Origin: Verrucomicrobiota bacterium
GTDB lineage: Bacteria > Verrucomicrobiota > Verrucomicrobiia > Opitutales > Opitutaceae
Direction of reading: 5' to 3'
Length of the DNA stretch: 64,000 bases
Assembly (NCBI GenBank): GCA_023432225.1
Contig: JAEYUW010000047.1
Location: forward strand, 62,001 to 126,000
Shown here: positions 1 through 8,030 of the stretch, one piece after another
How the letters are laid out: each line of letters starts with the position of its first letter
Position numbering within the stretch: the first letter of the stretch is position 1
Program-made: the position numbers and the translations under genes
The notes under the pieces: generated by a model
Databases searched by the model: none
Seen by the model: the letters and a program-made list of their open reading frames with translations, nothing else
What the model was told of the DNA's origin: nothing

Positions 1-638
1 ACCTTGCCGGTGTCGTGCACGAGCACGCCGGCCATGGCGAGGTCGGGATCGACTTCAGGGTAAAGCGGCAGCAGGGCGCGCGCGGCGCGGGCCATGTGCG
101 TCGTGTGTTCGAGCAGGCCGTGGCGGTAGGCGTGGTGCATCGAGACGGCGGCGGGGGCGATGCGGAATTGTTCACCGATGTCGTCGAAGACGGCCTGGAC
201 GGTCGCGCGGATTTCGGGGTGCTGAATCGAGGCGATGTGTTGTTGAAACTCGGTCCAGAGCGCGTCGGCGTCTTCGGGTGCGGTCTCGACTAGGTTGGCG
301 AGGACGGTGGAGCCGGCGAGTTGCTCGGTGGTGATTTGCTCCGCGGAGAGAAGCTTGGGCGAGAGCGCGTCGCGGTAGTAGTCGAGCTTGGCTTCGATGC
401 GCACGACGCCGCCTTCGCGGAGGCCAGTGAAGAGGTCGAACGCGGGGCTGTCGCCGAAGACGTTCAGCGAAAAGCTGCCGGTCTTGTCGCCGAGTTCGAC
501 AGTGAGGAAGGGGTTGCCGTTCTTGGCGGTCTTGCTCGTGACGCGGCGCACGAGAAGCACGCAGGCGAAGGTGTCGGAGCCGTTTTTGTCGAGCGCTTTG
601 ATGTCGCGCACGCAGAGCAGGGAAGCGATGTCGGCCAT
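1..638 (-). CDS. YhaM-type 3'-5' exoribonuclease (OB fold + HD domain), partial
   Basis: This reading frame starts at the ATG complementary to 636-638, directly downstream of an in-frame TGA, and runs off the left edge, so about 212 codons are visible. It begins MADIASLLCVRDIKALDKNG. Residues 1-100 look like an OB-fold nucleic-acid-binding domain (TSKTAKNGNPFLTVELGDKT). After a helical linker comes an HD phosphohydrolase domain with SMHHAYRHGLLEHTTHM and then AGVLVHDTGK, the paired His and HD metal-ligand motifs. OB plus HD in this order is the arrangement of the YhaM/CBF1 family, which degrades single-stranded RNA or DNA from the 3' end in the cytoplasm. The C-terminal part of the HD domain is missing only because of the window edge. 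The longer open frame from 687 is a shadow. Confidence 0.85.
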   Translation of the reverse strand, partial: MADIASLLCVRDIKALDKNGSDTFACVLLVRRVTSKTAKNGNPFLTVELGDKTGSFSLNVFGDSPAFDLFTGLREGGVVRIEAKLDYYRDALSPKLLSAEQITTEQLAGSTVLANLVETAPEDADALWTEFQQHIASIQHPEIRATVQAVFDDIGEQFRIAPAAVSMHHAYRHGLLEHTTHMARAARALLPLYPEVDPDLAMAGVLVHDTGK

Positions 639-688
639 GGCGGGGGAGTTCAGCGAGTCTCATGGCGGTTGGCCATTCAAAGTTCATG

Positions 689-763
689 AAATCCCAAACG
701 CCAAACGTCCAAAAGCCAACGCTCGCGGCGTGGTTTGGGATTTGAGATTTGGCGTTTGGACCT
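689..763. repeat. Inverted pair of an AT-rich intergenic repeat
   Basis: The left copy (689-714) reads AAATCCCAAACGCCAAACG and onward. The right copy (about 733-763) carries TTTGGGATTT and GGCGTTTGGA. Each half of the left copy is complementary to a half of the right copy, but the order is A-B-A'-B', not A-B-B'-A', so one simple hairpin cannot form. It lies between two genes and is far richer in A+T than its surroundings. It looks like two inverted members of a short dispersed repeat. Confidence 0.6.
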
Positions 764-827
764 TTGCGGCGAGCTGCACGTTTGGGCTAGCTTTCACTCG
801 GGGCGCACGTAGACAGGAGGTTCCCGC

Positions 828-1436
828 ATGGAGCTGAATCTTCAACCTCTCGCCACGAAGTGCTATGTGTCCGGCCGCGATTTCGCCGAGGGCGAGCTCG
901 TGGTGTGCTACCTGGTGCGCGAAGCCGATGGGCTCACCGGCCGGCGCGACGTGATCGAGAGCGAGGCGGCGAACATGCAGGCGCCCGCGGAGGTTTTTTG
1001 TCGCTGGGTGATCCACTACAAGCCGCGCAAGGCCGGTGAGAATGCCGATCGCACGTTGAAGATGACGGCGGAGAATCTGTTCGTGACGCTGGCCGATCCG
1101 CTGAACCCGCCCGCCGACACGAACACGCCCTTGCTGCAATTCCTGGCGCTGATGCTTGAGCGGAAGAAGATCCTGAAGCCGCGTGGCCAGACGCCGGATC
1201 GCGCGCGCAACATCTTCGAGCACGCGCGCACGCACCAGATGTATGAGATTCCGGTCGGCGATCTGAACGCGGAGTTTTTCCAGAAGATTCAGGGGCAGCT
1301 CGACGTGTTGGTCGGCTCGCCGAAGAAGAAGGCGGAGGAGGCCAAGCCGGCGGAGGCGAACGTCGCGGCACCGACGAATGCGGCCGGTTCAGGCGAAGCG
1401 CCGGCGTCGAACGCGGGTGCTTCGCCGCAGGCTTGA
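828..1436 (+). CDS. Conserved hypothetical protein, 202 aa
   Basis: The start ATG is preceded at good spacing by AGGAGG (816-820 region), one of the clearest ribosome-binding sites in the window. The protein has no signal peptide or membrane segment. Residues 1-160 look like a compact soluble domain (CYVSGRDFAEGELVVCYLV, then CRWVIHYKPRKAGENADRTL). Residues 165-202 are a low-complexity Ala/Pro/Glu/Lys tail, probably disordered. I do not recognise a family; it is presumably a lineage-specific cytoplasmic protein. It is transcribed away from the exoribonuclease on its left. The internal minus-strand frames are codon-bias shadows. Confidence 0.8.
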   Translation: MELNLQPLATKCYVSGRDFAEGELVVCYLVREADGLTGRRDVIESEAANMQAPAEVFCRWVIHYKPRKAGENADRTLKMTAENLFVTLADPLNPPADTNTPLLQFLALMLERKKILKPRGQTPDRARNIFEHARTHQMYEIPVGDLNAEFFQKIQGQLDVLVGSPKKKAEEAKPAEANVAAPTNAAGSGEAPASNAGASPQA

Positions 1437-1494
1437 GTTGCTTCCGGGTTTAGGTCGGCCGGGGCCGGGACAGCCGCTCACGTCGGCTGCCACA

Positions 1495-1521
1495 AGAGTT
1501 GCGCGCGAGCGCGCAACCTAC
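1495..1521. repeat. Intergenic palindrome (GTTGCGCGC/GCGCGCAAC core)
   Basis: A short perfect hairpin (GTTGCGCGC, small loop, GCGCGCAAC) followed by CTAC lies in the gap between converging genes. A near-identical design (GAGTTGCCCGC..GCGGGC.ACCTAC) recurs at 31128-31152. No T-run follows on either strand, so it is more likely a dispersed palindrome than a terminator. Confidence 0.5.
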
Positions 1522-1553
1522 AGGGCGGAGCGGGTCGTGCGGCGGGCGTGCAC

Positions 1554-2066
1554 CTACGGTTTCAGTTCCACGCGCGGAGGTTGCCTACGATGGTTCGCTG
1601 CGGGTGTCTTGGGAAATCCGATCGCCGATGGTAGAGCGGCGCGCTCGAGCTTTATGAGGGTGTCGTAATCCGCGGCCGGAATGATGAAGTCGCCGGAGCC
1701 GCCGTTGGCGAAGAAACGGATTTTATTGCCGTGGGTAAGTTCGATCGCGACCAACTCCTTCTCTCCACTGACGAGGCGAACGATCGGATACGCGATGCAG
1801 AAGCAATAGGCATCGGGCTTGCCGGTGGTCGATGCCAGTTGCTTCTGAAACGCCTCGAGCCACGCGGGATCTTTGATGAAGGCCTTCTTGCCGTTGCCGA
1901 AGTCGAAGACCGCCATCTCGGCTTTCACGCTGAAGGCTGAGAACGTCGCATAGTCGGCAGTCGGCCATCCGGGAACAGGCGGCTTGGAAAGTGCCACGTC
2001 GCCCGCGTGAAGCGGGACGGAAGAGACAGCGAGTGCGAGCGCGAAGATGAGGGCGAGCGGGCGCAT
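1554..2066 (-). CDS. Small secreted/periplasmic hypothetical protein, 170 aa
   Basis: The start at 2066 is chosen because it gives a classic signal peptide (MRPLALIFALALAVSSVPLHA, cleavage after HA). The longer frame upstream is not protein-like. The mature part is about 148 residues (PGWPTADYATFSAFSVKAEM, then AFIKDPAWLEAFQKQLASTT), with an apparent alpha/beta layout and two close Cys (YCFCIAYP). The family is not recognised; it could be a small exported domain of unknown function. It lies downstream of, and on the same strand as, the 2246-4006 gene but is separated from it by an intrinsic terminator, so it is probably a separate transcript. Confidence 0.7.
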   Translation of the reverse strand: MRPLALIFALALAVSSVPLHAGDVALSKPPVPGWPTADYATFSAFSVKAEMAVFDFGNGKKAFIKDPAWLEAFQKQLASTTGKPDAYCFCIAYPIVRLVSGEKELVAIELTHGNKIRFFANGGSGDFIIPAADYDTLIKLERAALPSAIGFPKTPAANHRRQPPRVELKP

Positions 2067-2170
2067 GGAAGGACGAGGTTCCAATCGAAGGATTCTTAGG
2101 AGGTCGCGATGTCGCTGGCCCGGGCGAAGCGCGTGGTGCGATGTTCGGCTTGCGCGATGTGCGGTGGCAA

Positions 2171-2198
2171 AGAAAAAGCCCGCGACGGGCGCGGGCTT
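2171..2198 (-). terminator. Intrinsic terminator downstream of the 586-aa gene
   Basis: On the minus strand the 9-bp stem AAGCCCGCG/CGCGGGCTT with a 5-nt loop is followed by TTTCTTT. It lies about 50 bp beyond the stop codon of the gene at 2246-4006. A further palindrome (GCAGGCG/CGCCTGC, about 2219-2235) lies between the two. Confidence 0.8.
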
Positions 2199-2245
2199 GG
2201 AGTTGTGTCTCGATCGGGGCAGGCGGGACGCCTGCGCTACCGCGC

Positions 2246-4006
2246 TTACGCGCCGATCATCGTGACGTCCGGCTCGAAGGCGACCTGCAGACGGTAGATC
2301 TGGCCTGGGCGCATGATCAGCGGGTGGTCGCGGACGAAATTCTGCACGTAGTGGAGCTTGCCGTAGTTCGTCTTGAACTTCGGATCCGCCGTCACGACTT
2401 CGGTTTCCTGCCAGGCGGCGTGGAAATCGTCCTTGATGACCTGGCAGCGGTGGCCGTTCGGCCCGAGCACCGGGGAGGTGTCGAGGCGGTATTTCGAGTG
2501 CGGCGTGCCGATGACGAGGCAGAGGCGGAACTTGTCGAGCTGCACCTGGTTTTTTACCGTGTAGGCGAACTCGGCGCTGATCTTGTTGCCGGAGAAATTC
2601 CACTGCACCTTCACGTTGCCGATGCCGCGGACGAGTTCTTCCTTCGTGTTGATCAGCTCGGGCTGTTCGTAACGGAAGAAGAACGAATTTTTCAGGCCGA
2701 GGCCGGTCACGCACTTCTGGCCGTAGAACGACGGGATGGTGACGTTCTCGCCGAAGGTCAGCTCGGGCTGCATGATCGGCAGGTAAACGTTGTTCGGCCA
2801 ATCGAAGACGCCGGGCGAGTGCGGGAAGGCGAGGCTGTCGGCCGTGGCGCTGCCGCCGGAGCTGACGAGCGGGAGCTGGAAGTGCAGGCCGGACTCGGCG
2901 TCGCGGTAGAGGAAGAGGCCCTGCTCCTTGCGGTTCGACTTGTCGAAAATGACGAAGCGGCCGGTCGTCTTCACGGGCTCGGCTTTACCGGACTCCATCG
3001 TCATGTTGACGATTTTCGCGAGGCGCGACCACTGGCAGAGGTAGCGCGCGGCGTCGAAATTGGCCATGCGTGTCGTGTGCGACGAGTAGGCGGTGCGCTC
3101 TTCGTCGCGGACGTCGAGGAAGCCGTGCTCCTGGTCCAGGTAGGTCTGGAAGAAGTAATAGAACAGGCGGCGGAGGATATCGAAATACTTGGGCTTCTGG
3201 TCGTCGGGAATCCAGCCGTCGCGCAGGCCTTGGAGCAGGAGGCTGATGCAGTGCATCTGGCCGTAGGCACCGGAGGCCTTGCCGTAGGCCCAGCCGAGGC
3301 CGTCCGCGCGGACGAGGTCGGGCATGAGTTTGATGTATTTCTCGGCGTAGGTGCGGAGCGTCGGGAGCTTGCGCTCGCGGAGGGCGGAGTTCGCGTGCAG
3401 CTGCAGAGCGGAGCGCACGAAGACGAGCGTCATCACGCCGTAGAGATTGAAGTGACCGCCGATGCCGGGCTCGGCGTCGTCGAAGAAGCCGTTGGAGCTG
3501 GTCTGCTCGATGCGCTCGACCATGCGCTCGATGAGGCGCGAGGTTTCGTCTTTTTTGGAGAGACCGAGCGAGAAGCGGCAGACGGCCTTGGCGACGTTGA
3601 AGGCCTGCCAGTAATTGTCGTAGTCGCTCCGGTGGAGCAGCTGCTTGTCGAGGCGCTGGCGGGTCTCGTCGACGAGGCGTTCCCAGACGGGATTGCGCTC
3701 CTTGGAGGGGCCGAAGCAGAGGAGACCGAGGGCGGCGTAGGCGAGGCCGTTTTCGCCGGCGGGCTCGGTGAAGGCCTGCGCGGTGATGCAGCGGGCGGCG
3801 AGGTCGATGAGGTCGTGACCCTTGAGGGTCGTCTCACCGGTGGCGCGGTAGTATTCGCCGAGGGCGTAGGCGACGTGGCCGGGTTCATCGGAGCGAGGAT
3901 TCTCGCCGGCAATGGCGGTGACGGTGCCGTCAGCGTTGATCGAGTCGAGGTTATGGCCGAGCATCGAGCGGGCCATGTCGAGACATTGCTCGGAAAAGCT
4001 ATTCAT
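2246..4006 (-). CDS. Unrecognised 586-aa protein, probable alpha-barrel plus beta-sandwich
   Basis: The frame has good codon structure and starts MNSFSEQCLDMARSMLGHNL. The first 330 residues are mainly helical, with repeated aromatic-rich helices (DYDNYWQAFNVAKAVCRFSL, GIGGHFNLYGVMTLVFVRSA, ILRRLFYYFFQTYLDQEHGF), reminiscent of an (alpha/alpha)n toroid. The last 230 residues look like a beta-sandwich (GRFVIFDKSN, LHFQLPLVSSGG, YRLQVAFEPDV). Toroid plus sandwich is common in polysaccharide lyases and heparinase-like enzymes, but I see no catalytic signature and no signal peptide, so a carbohydrate role is only an inference. It lies about 80 bp downstream of rho on the same strand and ends at a clear terminator, so rho and this gene may share a transcript. 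Confidence 0.75.
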   Translation of the reverse strand: MNSFSEQCLDMARSMLGHNLDSINADGTVTAIAGENPRSDEPGHVAYALGEYYRATGETTLKGHDLIDLAARCITAQAFTEPAGENGLAYAALGLLCFGPSKERNPVWERLVDETRQRLDKQLLHRSDYDNYWQAFNVAKAVCRFSLGLSKKDETSRLIERMVERIEQTSSNGFFDDAEPGIGGHFNLYGVMTLVFVRSALQLHANSALRERKLPTLRTYAEKYIKLMPDLVRADGLGWAYGKASGAYGQMHCISLLLQGLRDGWIPDDQKPKYFDILRRLFYYFFQTYLDQEHGFLDVRDEERTAYSSHTTRMANFDAARYLCQWSRLAKIVNMTMESGKAEPVKTTGRFVIFDKSNRKEQGLFLYRDAESGLHFQLPLVSSGGSATADSLAFPHSPGVFDWPNNVYLPIMQPELTFGENVTIPSFYGQKCVTGLGLKNSFFFRYEQPELINTKEELVRGIGNVKVQWNFSGNKISAEFAYTVKNQVQLDKFRLCLVIGTPHSKYRLDTSPVLGPNGHRCQVIKDDFHAAWQETEVVTADPKFKTNYGKLHYVQNFVRDHPLIMRPGQIYRLQVAFEPDVTMIGA

Positions 4007-4085
4007 TCAGGGAGCGGGCAGATTGGTTGGGTTAGGAGAGGTGCGGCAAGGTCCGATTTGCGACGTGACGTGAACGTAGCGGACC

Positions 4086-5273
4086 TTAGCGGGCGATGAG
4101 TTTGAGGAATTCGGCGTTGGTCTTCGTTTTCGAGAGACGCGCGACCATCGTGTCGGTGGCTTCCTCGATCTTCTGCTGCACGAGCGCGCGGCGGAAGAAG
4201 TGGATGCCTTCGAGGTCTTTGGCGTCGAGGAGGAGTTCTTCCTTGCGGGTGCCGGAGGATTGGACGTTCACGGCCGGCCAGATGCGCATCTCGGCGGCTT
4301 TGCGGTCGAGGACGAGCTCCATGTTGCCGGTGCCTTTGAATTCCTGGAAAATCACGTCGTCCATGCGGGAGCCGGTTTCGACGAGGATCGAGGCGATGAT
4401 CGTGAGCGAGCCGCCGTCCTCGGTGTTGCGCGCGGAGGCGAACAGTTGGCGCGGCTTCTCCAGCGCGCGGACATCCAAGCCGCCCGAGCCGGTGCGGCCG
4501 GAGTTGCGCTGGGTGTTGTAGGCGCGGGAGAGGCGCGTGAGGGAGTCGACGAAGAGCACGACGTCCTTGCCGGCTTCGACGAGGCGTTTGGCGCGCTCGA
4601 TGCAGAGTTCGGCGATGCGGATGTGGTTCTCGACGGACTCGTCGTTCGACGACGCCCAGACTTCGGCGGGGACGCTGCGTTTGAAGTCGGTGACTTCCTC
4701 GGGGCGCTCGTCGACGAGGAGAATCATGACGTGGCACTCGGAGTGGTTTTCCAGAACGCCGAGCGCCATGTCGCGGAGCATCGTGGTCTTGCCGGTGCGC
4801 GGCGGGGCGACGATGAGGCCGCGGGTGCCCTTGCCGATGGGGCAGAAGAGGTCGACGACGCGCGTGGTCATGCGGCCGTCCTTGAGCTCGAGCTTCAGAT
4901 GCTCGTTGGGCGTGATCGTGAGGAGATTGGGAAATTCGATCACGCGGCGGCGCGCGTCGAGGTCCATGCCGTCGACTTTCTCGATGAAGCGGACCTTCGG
5001 GTTCGGGAAGCGCGGGTCGGGTGTGGCCTGAGCGGTGATCATCGAACCTTGGCCGAGCTTGAAGCGGCGAATGAGTTCGCGCGGCACGAACGGATCAGTC
5101 GGGCGCCGTTTGCCAAAGCGGTTCAGGTCGAGCAGCTGGCCGTTGCGGCTGTTGTCGAGGTCGAGAATGCCTTCGACGCGAATTGAATTGTCCGGCTGTT
5201 GCGGGGGCTGCGCGGCCGGATTCGGTTCAGGAGCCTGCGACGCCGGAGCGTCGGGCTGTTTATCTTTTTCCAT
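4086..5273 (-). CDS. rho: Transcription termination factor Rho
   Basis: This is the 395-residue RNA-dependent ATPase/helicase that ends transcription at Rho-dependent sites. Visible motifs are Walker A (PPRTGKT, about residues 160-166), Walker B (DVVLFVDSLTRLSRAYNTQ), the R-loop/arginine-finger stretch (GGSLTIIASILVETGSRMDD) and the C-terminal EGIHFFRRALVQQKIEEAT. Residues 1-30 are a Pro/Gln/Ala-rich disordered tail. The usual N-terminal helical RHO_N domain seems to be missing, and the RNA-binding cold-shock-like part begins directly (GILDLDNSRNGQLLD). Rho proteins of about 420 residues or more are usual, so this one is short at the N-terminus. It is divergent from acs with a 97-bp gap. Confidence 0.95.
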   Translation of the reverse strand: MEKDKQPDAPASQAPEPNPAAQPPQQPDNSIRVEGILDLDNSRNGQLLDLNRFGKRRPTDPFVPRELIRRFKLGQGSMITAQATPDPRFPNPKVRFIEKVDGMDLDARRRVIEFPNLLTITPNEHLKLELKDGRMTTRVVDLFCPIGKGTRGLIVAPPRTGKTTMLRDMALGVLENHSECHVMILLVDERPEEVTDFKRSVPAEVWASSNDESVENHIRIAELCIERAKRLVEAGKDVVLFVDSLTRLSRAYNTQRNSGRTGSGGLDVRALEKPRQLFASARNTEDGGSLTIIASILVETGSRMDDVIFQEFKGTGNMELVLDRKAAEMRIWPAVNVQSSGTRKEELLLDAKDLEGIHFFRRALVQQKIEEATDTMVARLSKTKTNAEFLKLIAR

Positions 5274-5303
5274 ACAAAGCGTGAGTTATGGAGCTACCCA
5301 GAC

Positions 5304-5332
5304 TTGACGCTGAAATCCGCGGGGGCATTTAC
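5304..5332 (+). promoter_or_regulatory. Candidate sigma-70-type promoter for acs
   Basis: In the 97-bp gap between divergent rho and acs, TTGACG (5304-5309) and ATTTAC (5327-5332) are 17 bp apart, about 40 bp upstream of the acs start. The -10 match is weak. The position makes biological sense, but the call rests on sequence resemblance alone. Confidence 0.3.
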
Positions 5333-5370
5333 CCCTTCGTCGCTTCAACCCCAAAATAGAGGAGAAACAA

Positions 5371-7332
5371 GTGTCGGACCAAACGATTACCTCAGTGTCC
5401 CGGGAGAGTAGAGTGTTCAAACCCTCAGCCGAGTTCAAGGGCCAGGCAAACCTTGGTAGCTTCGAAACTTACCGTAGGCTCTACACCGAGTCTGTCAACG
5501 CCCCAGATAAATTCTGGACGAAACAAGCCAACGAACACCTCGTCTGGCGCAAGCCCTTCAAGCAGGTGCTGCAATGGAAGCCGCCATTTGCCAAGTGGTT
5601 CGTAGGCGGCAAGTTGAATGTCTCGGAAAACTGCCTCGATCGCCACCTCGGCACCGCGCGCGAAAACAAGGCCGCGATCATCTTCGAAGGTGAGCCCGGC
5701 GACGTGCGCACGATCACGTATCGCCAACTTTATTTCCACGTGTGCCGCTTCGCGCACGTCCTCGAGAACATGGGCGTGAAGCCCGGCGATCGCATCGCAA
5801 TCTACATGCCGATGATTCCCGAGGCCGTCATCGCGATGCTCGCCTGCGCGCGTGTCGGCGCGGTGCACACGGTCGTTTTCGGCGGTTTTTCGCCGGAAGC
5901 GCTCAAGGACCGCATCAACGATTGCAAGGCGAAGGTCGTCATCACCGCCGACGGCGGCTGGCGTCGCGGCAAGATCGTCGAACTCAAGACCAACGTCGAC
6001 AAAGCCCTCGAGGGCGCGCCGACCGTCCAGTCCGTCCTCGTCGTCAAGCGCACCGGCCAGGAGATCAACATGGTCGAGGGCCGCGACACGTGGTGGCGCG
6101 AAGCTTGGCAAGGCGCGCCGAATTTCCACGACGCGAAGGCCTTCGATTCCGAGCACCCGCTCTTCATTCTCTACACGTCCGGCTCCACCGGAAAACCGAA
6201 GGGCGTGCTCCACACCTCCGCCGGCTACCTGCTGGGCGCGAAACTCAGCTCGCAATACGTCTTCGATCTCAAGGACAGCGATCGCTACTTCTGCTCCGCC
6301 GACATCGGCTGGATCACCGGTCACAGCTACGTCGTCTACGGCCTGCTCTCGAACGGCTCGACGGTGTTCCTCTACGAAGGCGCGCCCAACCAGCCCGAGC
6401 CGGACCGTTTCTGGCAGATGATCGATCGCCACGGCATCACGATCCTCTACACCGCGCCGACCGCGATCCGCGCGTTCATGCGCTGGGGCGACGCCTACGT
6501 GCTCCGCCACCGCCTCGATTCGCTGCGCCTGCTCGGGTCCGTCGGCGAACCGATCAATCCCGAGGCGTGGATGTGGTATCACAAGATGATCGGCAAAAAG
6601 AAGTGCCCGATCGTCGACACCTGGTGGCAGACCGAAACCGGCTCGATCATGATCTCGCCGCTTCCGGGCGTCACTCCGACCAAGCCCGGCTCGGCCACAC
6701 TGCCGTTCTTCGGTGTCGCACCGAAGATCGTCGACAACGCCGGCAAGGAAGTCCCGCGCAACAGCGGCGGCAAACTCGTCATCACCAAACCGTGGCCGTC
6801 GATGCTGCGCACGCTCTGGGGCGACGATGAGCGTTTCAAGAAAGCCTACTTCTCCGAATTCCCGGACCACCCGGACTTCTACTTCACGGGCGACGGCGCC
6901 CGACAGGACAAGGACGGCTACTTCTGGATCGTCGGCCGCATCGACGACGTGCTCAACGTCTCCGGCCACCGCATCGGCACCGCCGAAGTCGAGAGCGCGC
7001 TCGTCTCGCATCCTTACGTGGCCGAGGCCGCCGCCGTGGGCCGTCCCGACGAACTGAAGGGCCAATCGCTTGTCGTCTTCGTCACGCTCAAGACCGGCCA
7101 CGAGCCGACCGACGCGTTGAAAGAAGTCCTGCGCAACCACGTCGGCAAAGAGATCGGCTCGCTCGCGAAGCCCGACCAAGTCCGCTTCGCCGCGGGTCTG
7201 CCGAAGACGCGCTCCGGAAAAATCATGCGCCGCCTCCTCAAAGAGCTCGCCACCTCCGGCGAGATCAAGGGCGACACGACGACGCTCGAAGACTTCTCGG
7301 TCATCGCGGCGCTAAAGTCGGACGACGAGTGA
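5371..7332 (+). CDS. acs: Acetyl-CoA synthetase (AMP-forming)
   Basis: The 653-aa enzyme activates acetate to acetyl-CoA via acetyl-AMP in the cytoplasm. It shows the adenylate-forming core motif (YTSGSTGKPKGVLHT, near residue 267), TWWQTETGSIMI, the YFTGDGARQDKDGYFWI motif and the C-terminal PKTRSGKIMRR. K617 of that last motif corresponds to the catalytic lysine that Pat-type acetyltransferases modify in other bacteria. Length and motif order match canonical Acs. I use the GTG start because AGGAG sits just upstream (AGAGGAGAAACAA). It is a single-gene unit with its own terminator, divergent from rho. Longer frames on the minus strand here are shadows. Confidence 0.97.
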   Translation: MSDQTITSVSRESRVFKPSAEFKGQANLGSFETYRRLYTESVNAPDKFWTKQANEHLVWRKPFKQVLQWKPPFAKWFVGGKLNVSENCLDRHLGTARENKAAIIFEGEPGDVRTITYRQLYFHVCRFAHVLENMGVKPGDRIAIYMPMIPEAVIAMLACARVGAVHTVVFGGFSPEALKDRINDCKAKVVITADGGWRRGKIVELKTNVDKALEGAPTVQSVLVVKRTGQEINMVEGRDTWWREAWQGAPNFHDAKAFDSEHPLFILYTSGSTGKPKGVLHTSAGYLLGAKLSSQYVFDLKDSDRYFCSADIGWITGHSYVVYGLLSNGSTVFLYEGAPNQPEPDRFWQMIDRHGITILYTAPTAIRAFMRWGDAYVLRHRLDSLRLLGSVGEPINPEAWMWYHKMIGKKKCPIVDTWWQTETGSIMISPLPGVTPTKPGSATLPFFGVAPKIVDNAGKEVPRNSGGKLVITKPWPSMLRTLWGDDERFKKAYFSEFPDHPDFYFTGDGARQDKDGYFWIVGRIDDVLNVSGHRIGTAEVESALVSHPYVAEAAAVGRPDELKGQSLVVFVTLKTGHEPTDALKEVLRNHVGKEIGSLAKPDQVRFAAGLPKTRSGKIMRRLLKELATSGEIKGDTTTLEDFSVIAALKSDDE

Positions 7333-7345
7333 TCTCGACCGAACG

Positions 7346-7372
7346 GTAGGGGCCGTTGCCCTCAACGGCCCT
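7346..7372. repeat. GTAGG-type intergenic palindrome
   Basis: GTAGGGGCCGTTG-CCCT-CAACGGCCC forms a strong hairpin 14 bp beyond the acs stop. It starts with the same GTAGG edge as the other palindromes in this window but has a different stem sequence. The actual acs terminator lies further downstream. Confidence 0.6.
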
Positions 7373-7396
7373 TCACCCCGCGTCTCTTGCCAATCC

Positions 7397-7426
7397 AGGC
7401 GCGCCGCAAGCCGGTGCGCCTTTTTT
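7397..7426 (+). terminator. Intrinsic terminator after acs
   Basis: AGGCGC ... GCGCCT forms the base of a GC-rich hairpin and is followed by TTTTTT. It separates acs from the pseudopilin gene run that starts at 7464. Confidence 0.75.
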
Positions 7427-7463
7427 CTGTTCAGTCGCACAACGAACCGCAGAGTAGGGCACC

Positions 7464-8030
7464 GTGCCCGAGAACACTGCAGGAGCGATCATCCGCCGGA
7501 TTTGCATGGCCGGCTTTTTTGTCGCTGGGACGTTCCTCTCCGGGTGCGCGCGCGACAGTGAGGTAGCAAAGATCGAACGTGCGAAACGAGATTTGGCGCA
7601 GGTTGCCGTGGCGATTGAAGCCTTCAAATCCCACTACGGTGATTATCCGGAGGTGCCCGTGGACAATTGGGGCGACGCACCGGCATTCTCGTCGCAGCGC
7701 CTGTGGGCTGCTCTGAACGGACGCCGCGGACCACGCGCTGCTGATGCGGAGCTTTCGCCGGCTGGACCGGTGTTTAGCCAGAAGCTGGATGGCACAGAAA
7801 CGGCCATAGTTCAGGATGGGTATAATCACACTCCAGCCCGTCAGTATTTAGATCCGTGGGGGCGGCCTTACCGATACTTTTATCAAGCCGGCCTGAAGGA
7901 TAGACGCTTCACGCTCTACTCGGCAGGACCAGACGGAGACGCGATCACGGGAGATCCACGAGGGAAAGCGCTACGACGCGACGGTTCCTTCGTGAATCGG
8001 GACAATATCGTATTTGGCGAGACCCCGTGA
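7464..8030 (+). CDS. GspG-like globular protein with a lipoprotein signal instead of a prepilin leader
   Basis: The 188-aa product ends with the C-terminal signature of type II secretion major pseudopilins: AKRDLAQVAVAIEAFKSHYG, then YLDPWGRPYRYFYQ and FTLYSAGPDGDAITGD. The N-terminus, however, is RRICMAGFFVAGTFLSGC, a lipobox (LSGC, Cys28), rather than a G/A-F-T-L-L-E prepilin motif. It should therefore be cleaved by signal peptidase II and lipid-anchored, not assembled into a pseudopilus. The start is uncertain: GTG at 7464 (used here) or ATG at 7506; both keep the lipobox. It overlaps the next gene by 4 nt (GTGA), which implies translational coupling to a true GspG-like pseudopilin. Confidence 0.75.
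   Translation: MPENTAGAIIRRICMAGFFVAGTFLSGCARDSEVAKIERAKRDLAQVAVAIEAFKSHYGDYPEVPVDNWGDAPAFSSQRLWAALNGRRGPRAADAELSPAGPVFSQKLDGTETAIVQDGYNHTPARQYLDPWGRPYRYFYQAGLKDRRFTLYSAGPDGDAITGDPRGKALRRDGSFVNRDNIVFGETP

Noticed and set aside
1554..2801. A 415-residue protein covering the small secreted protein
   Set aside because: The upstream part is a shadow of the 586-aa gene; a signal peptide at 2066 marks the real start.
2141..4099. 652-codon plus-strand frame opposite the 586-aa gene
   Set aside because: Low-complexity Val/Glu/Gly/Asp composition, no start signal, mirrors the codon pattern of the minus-strand gene.
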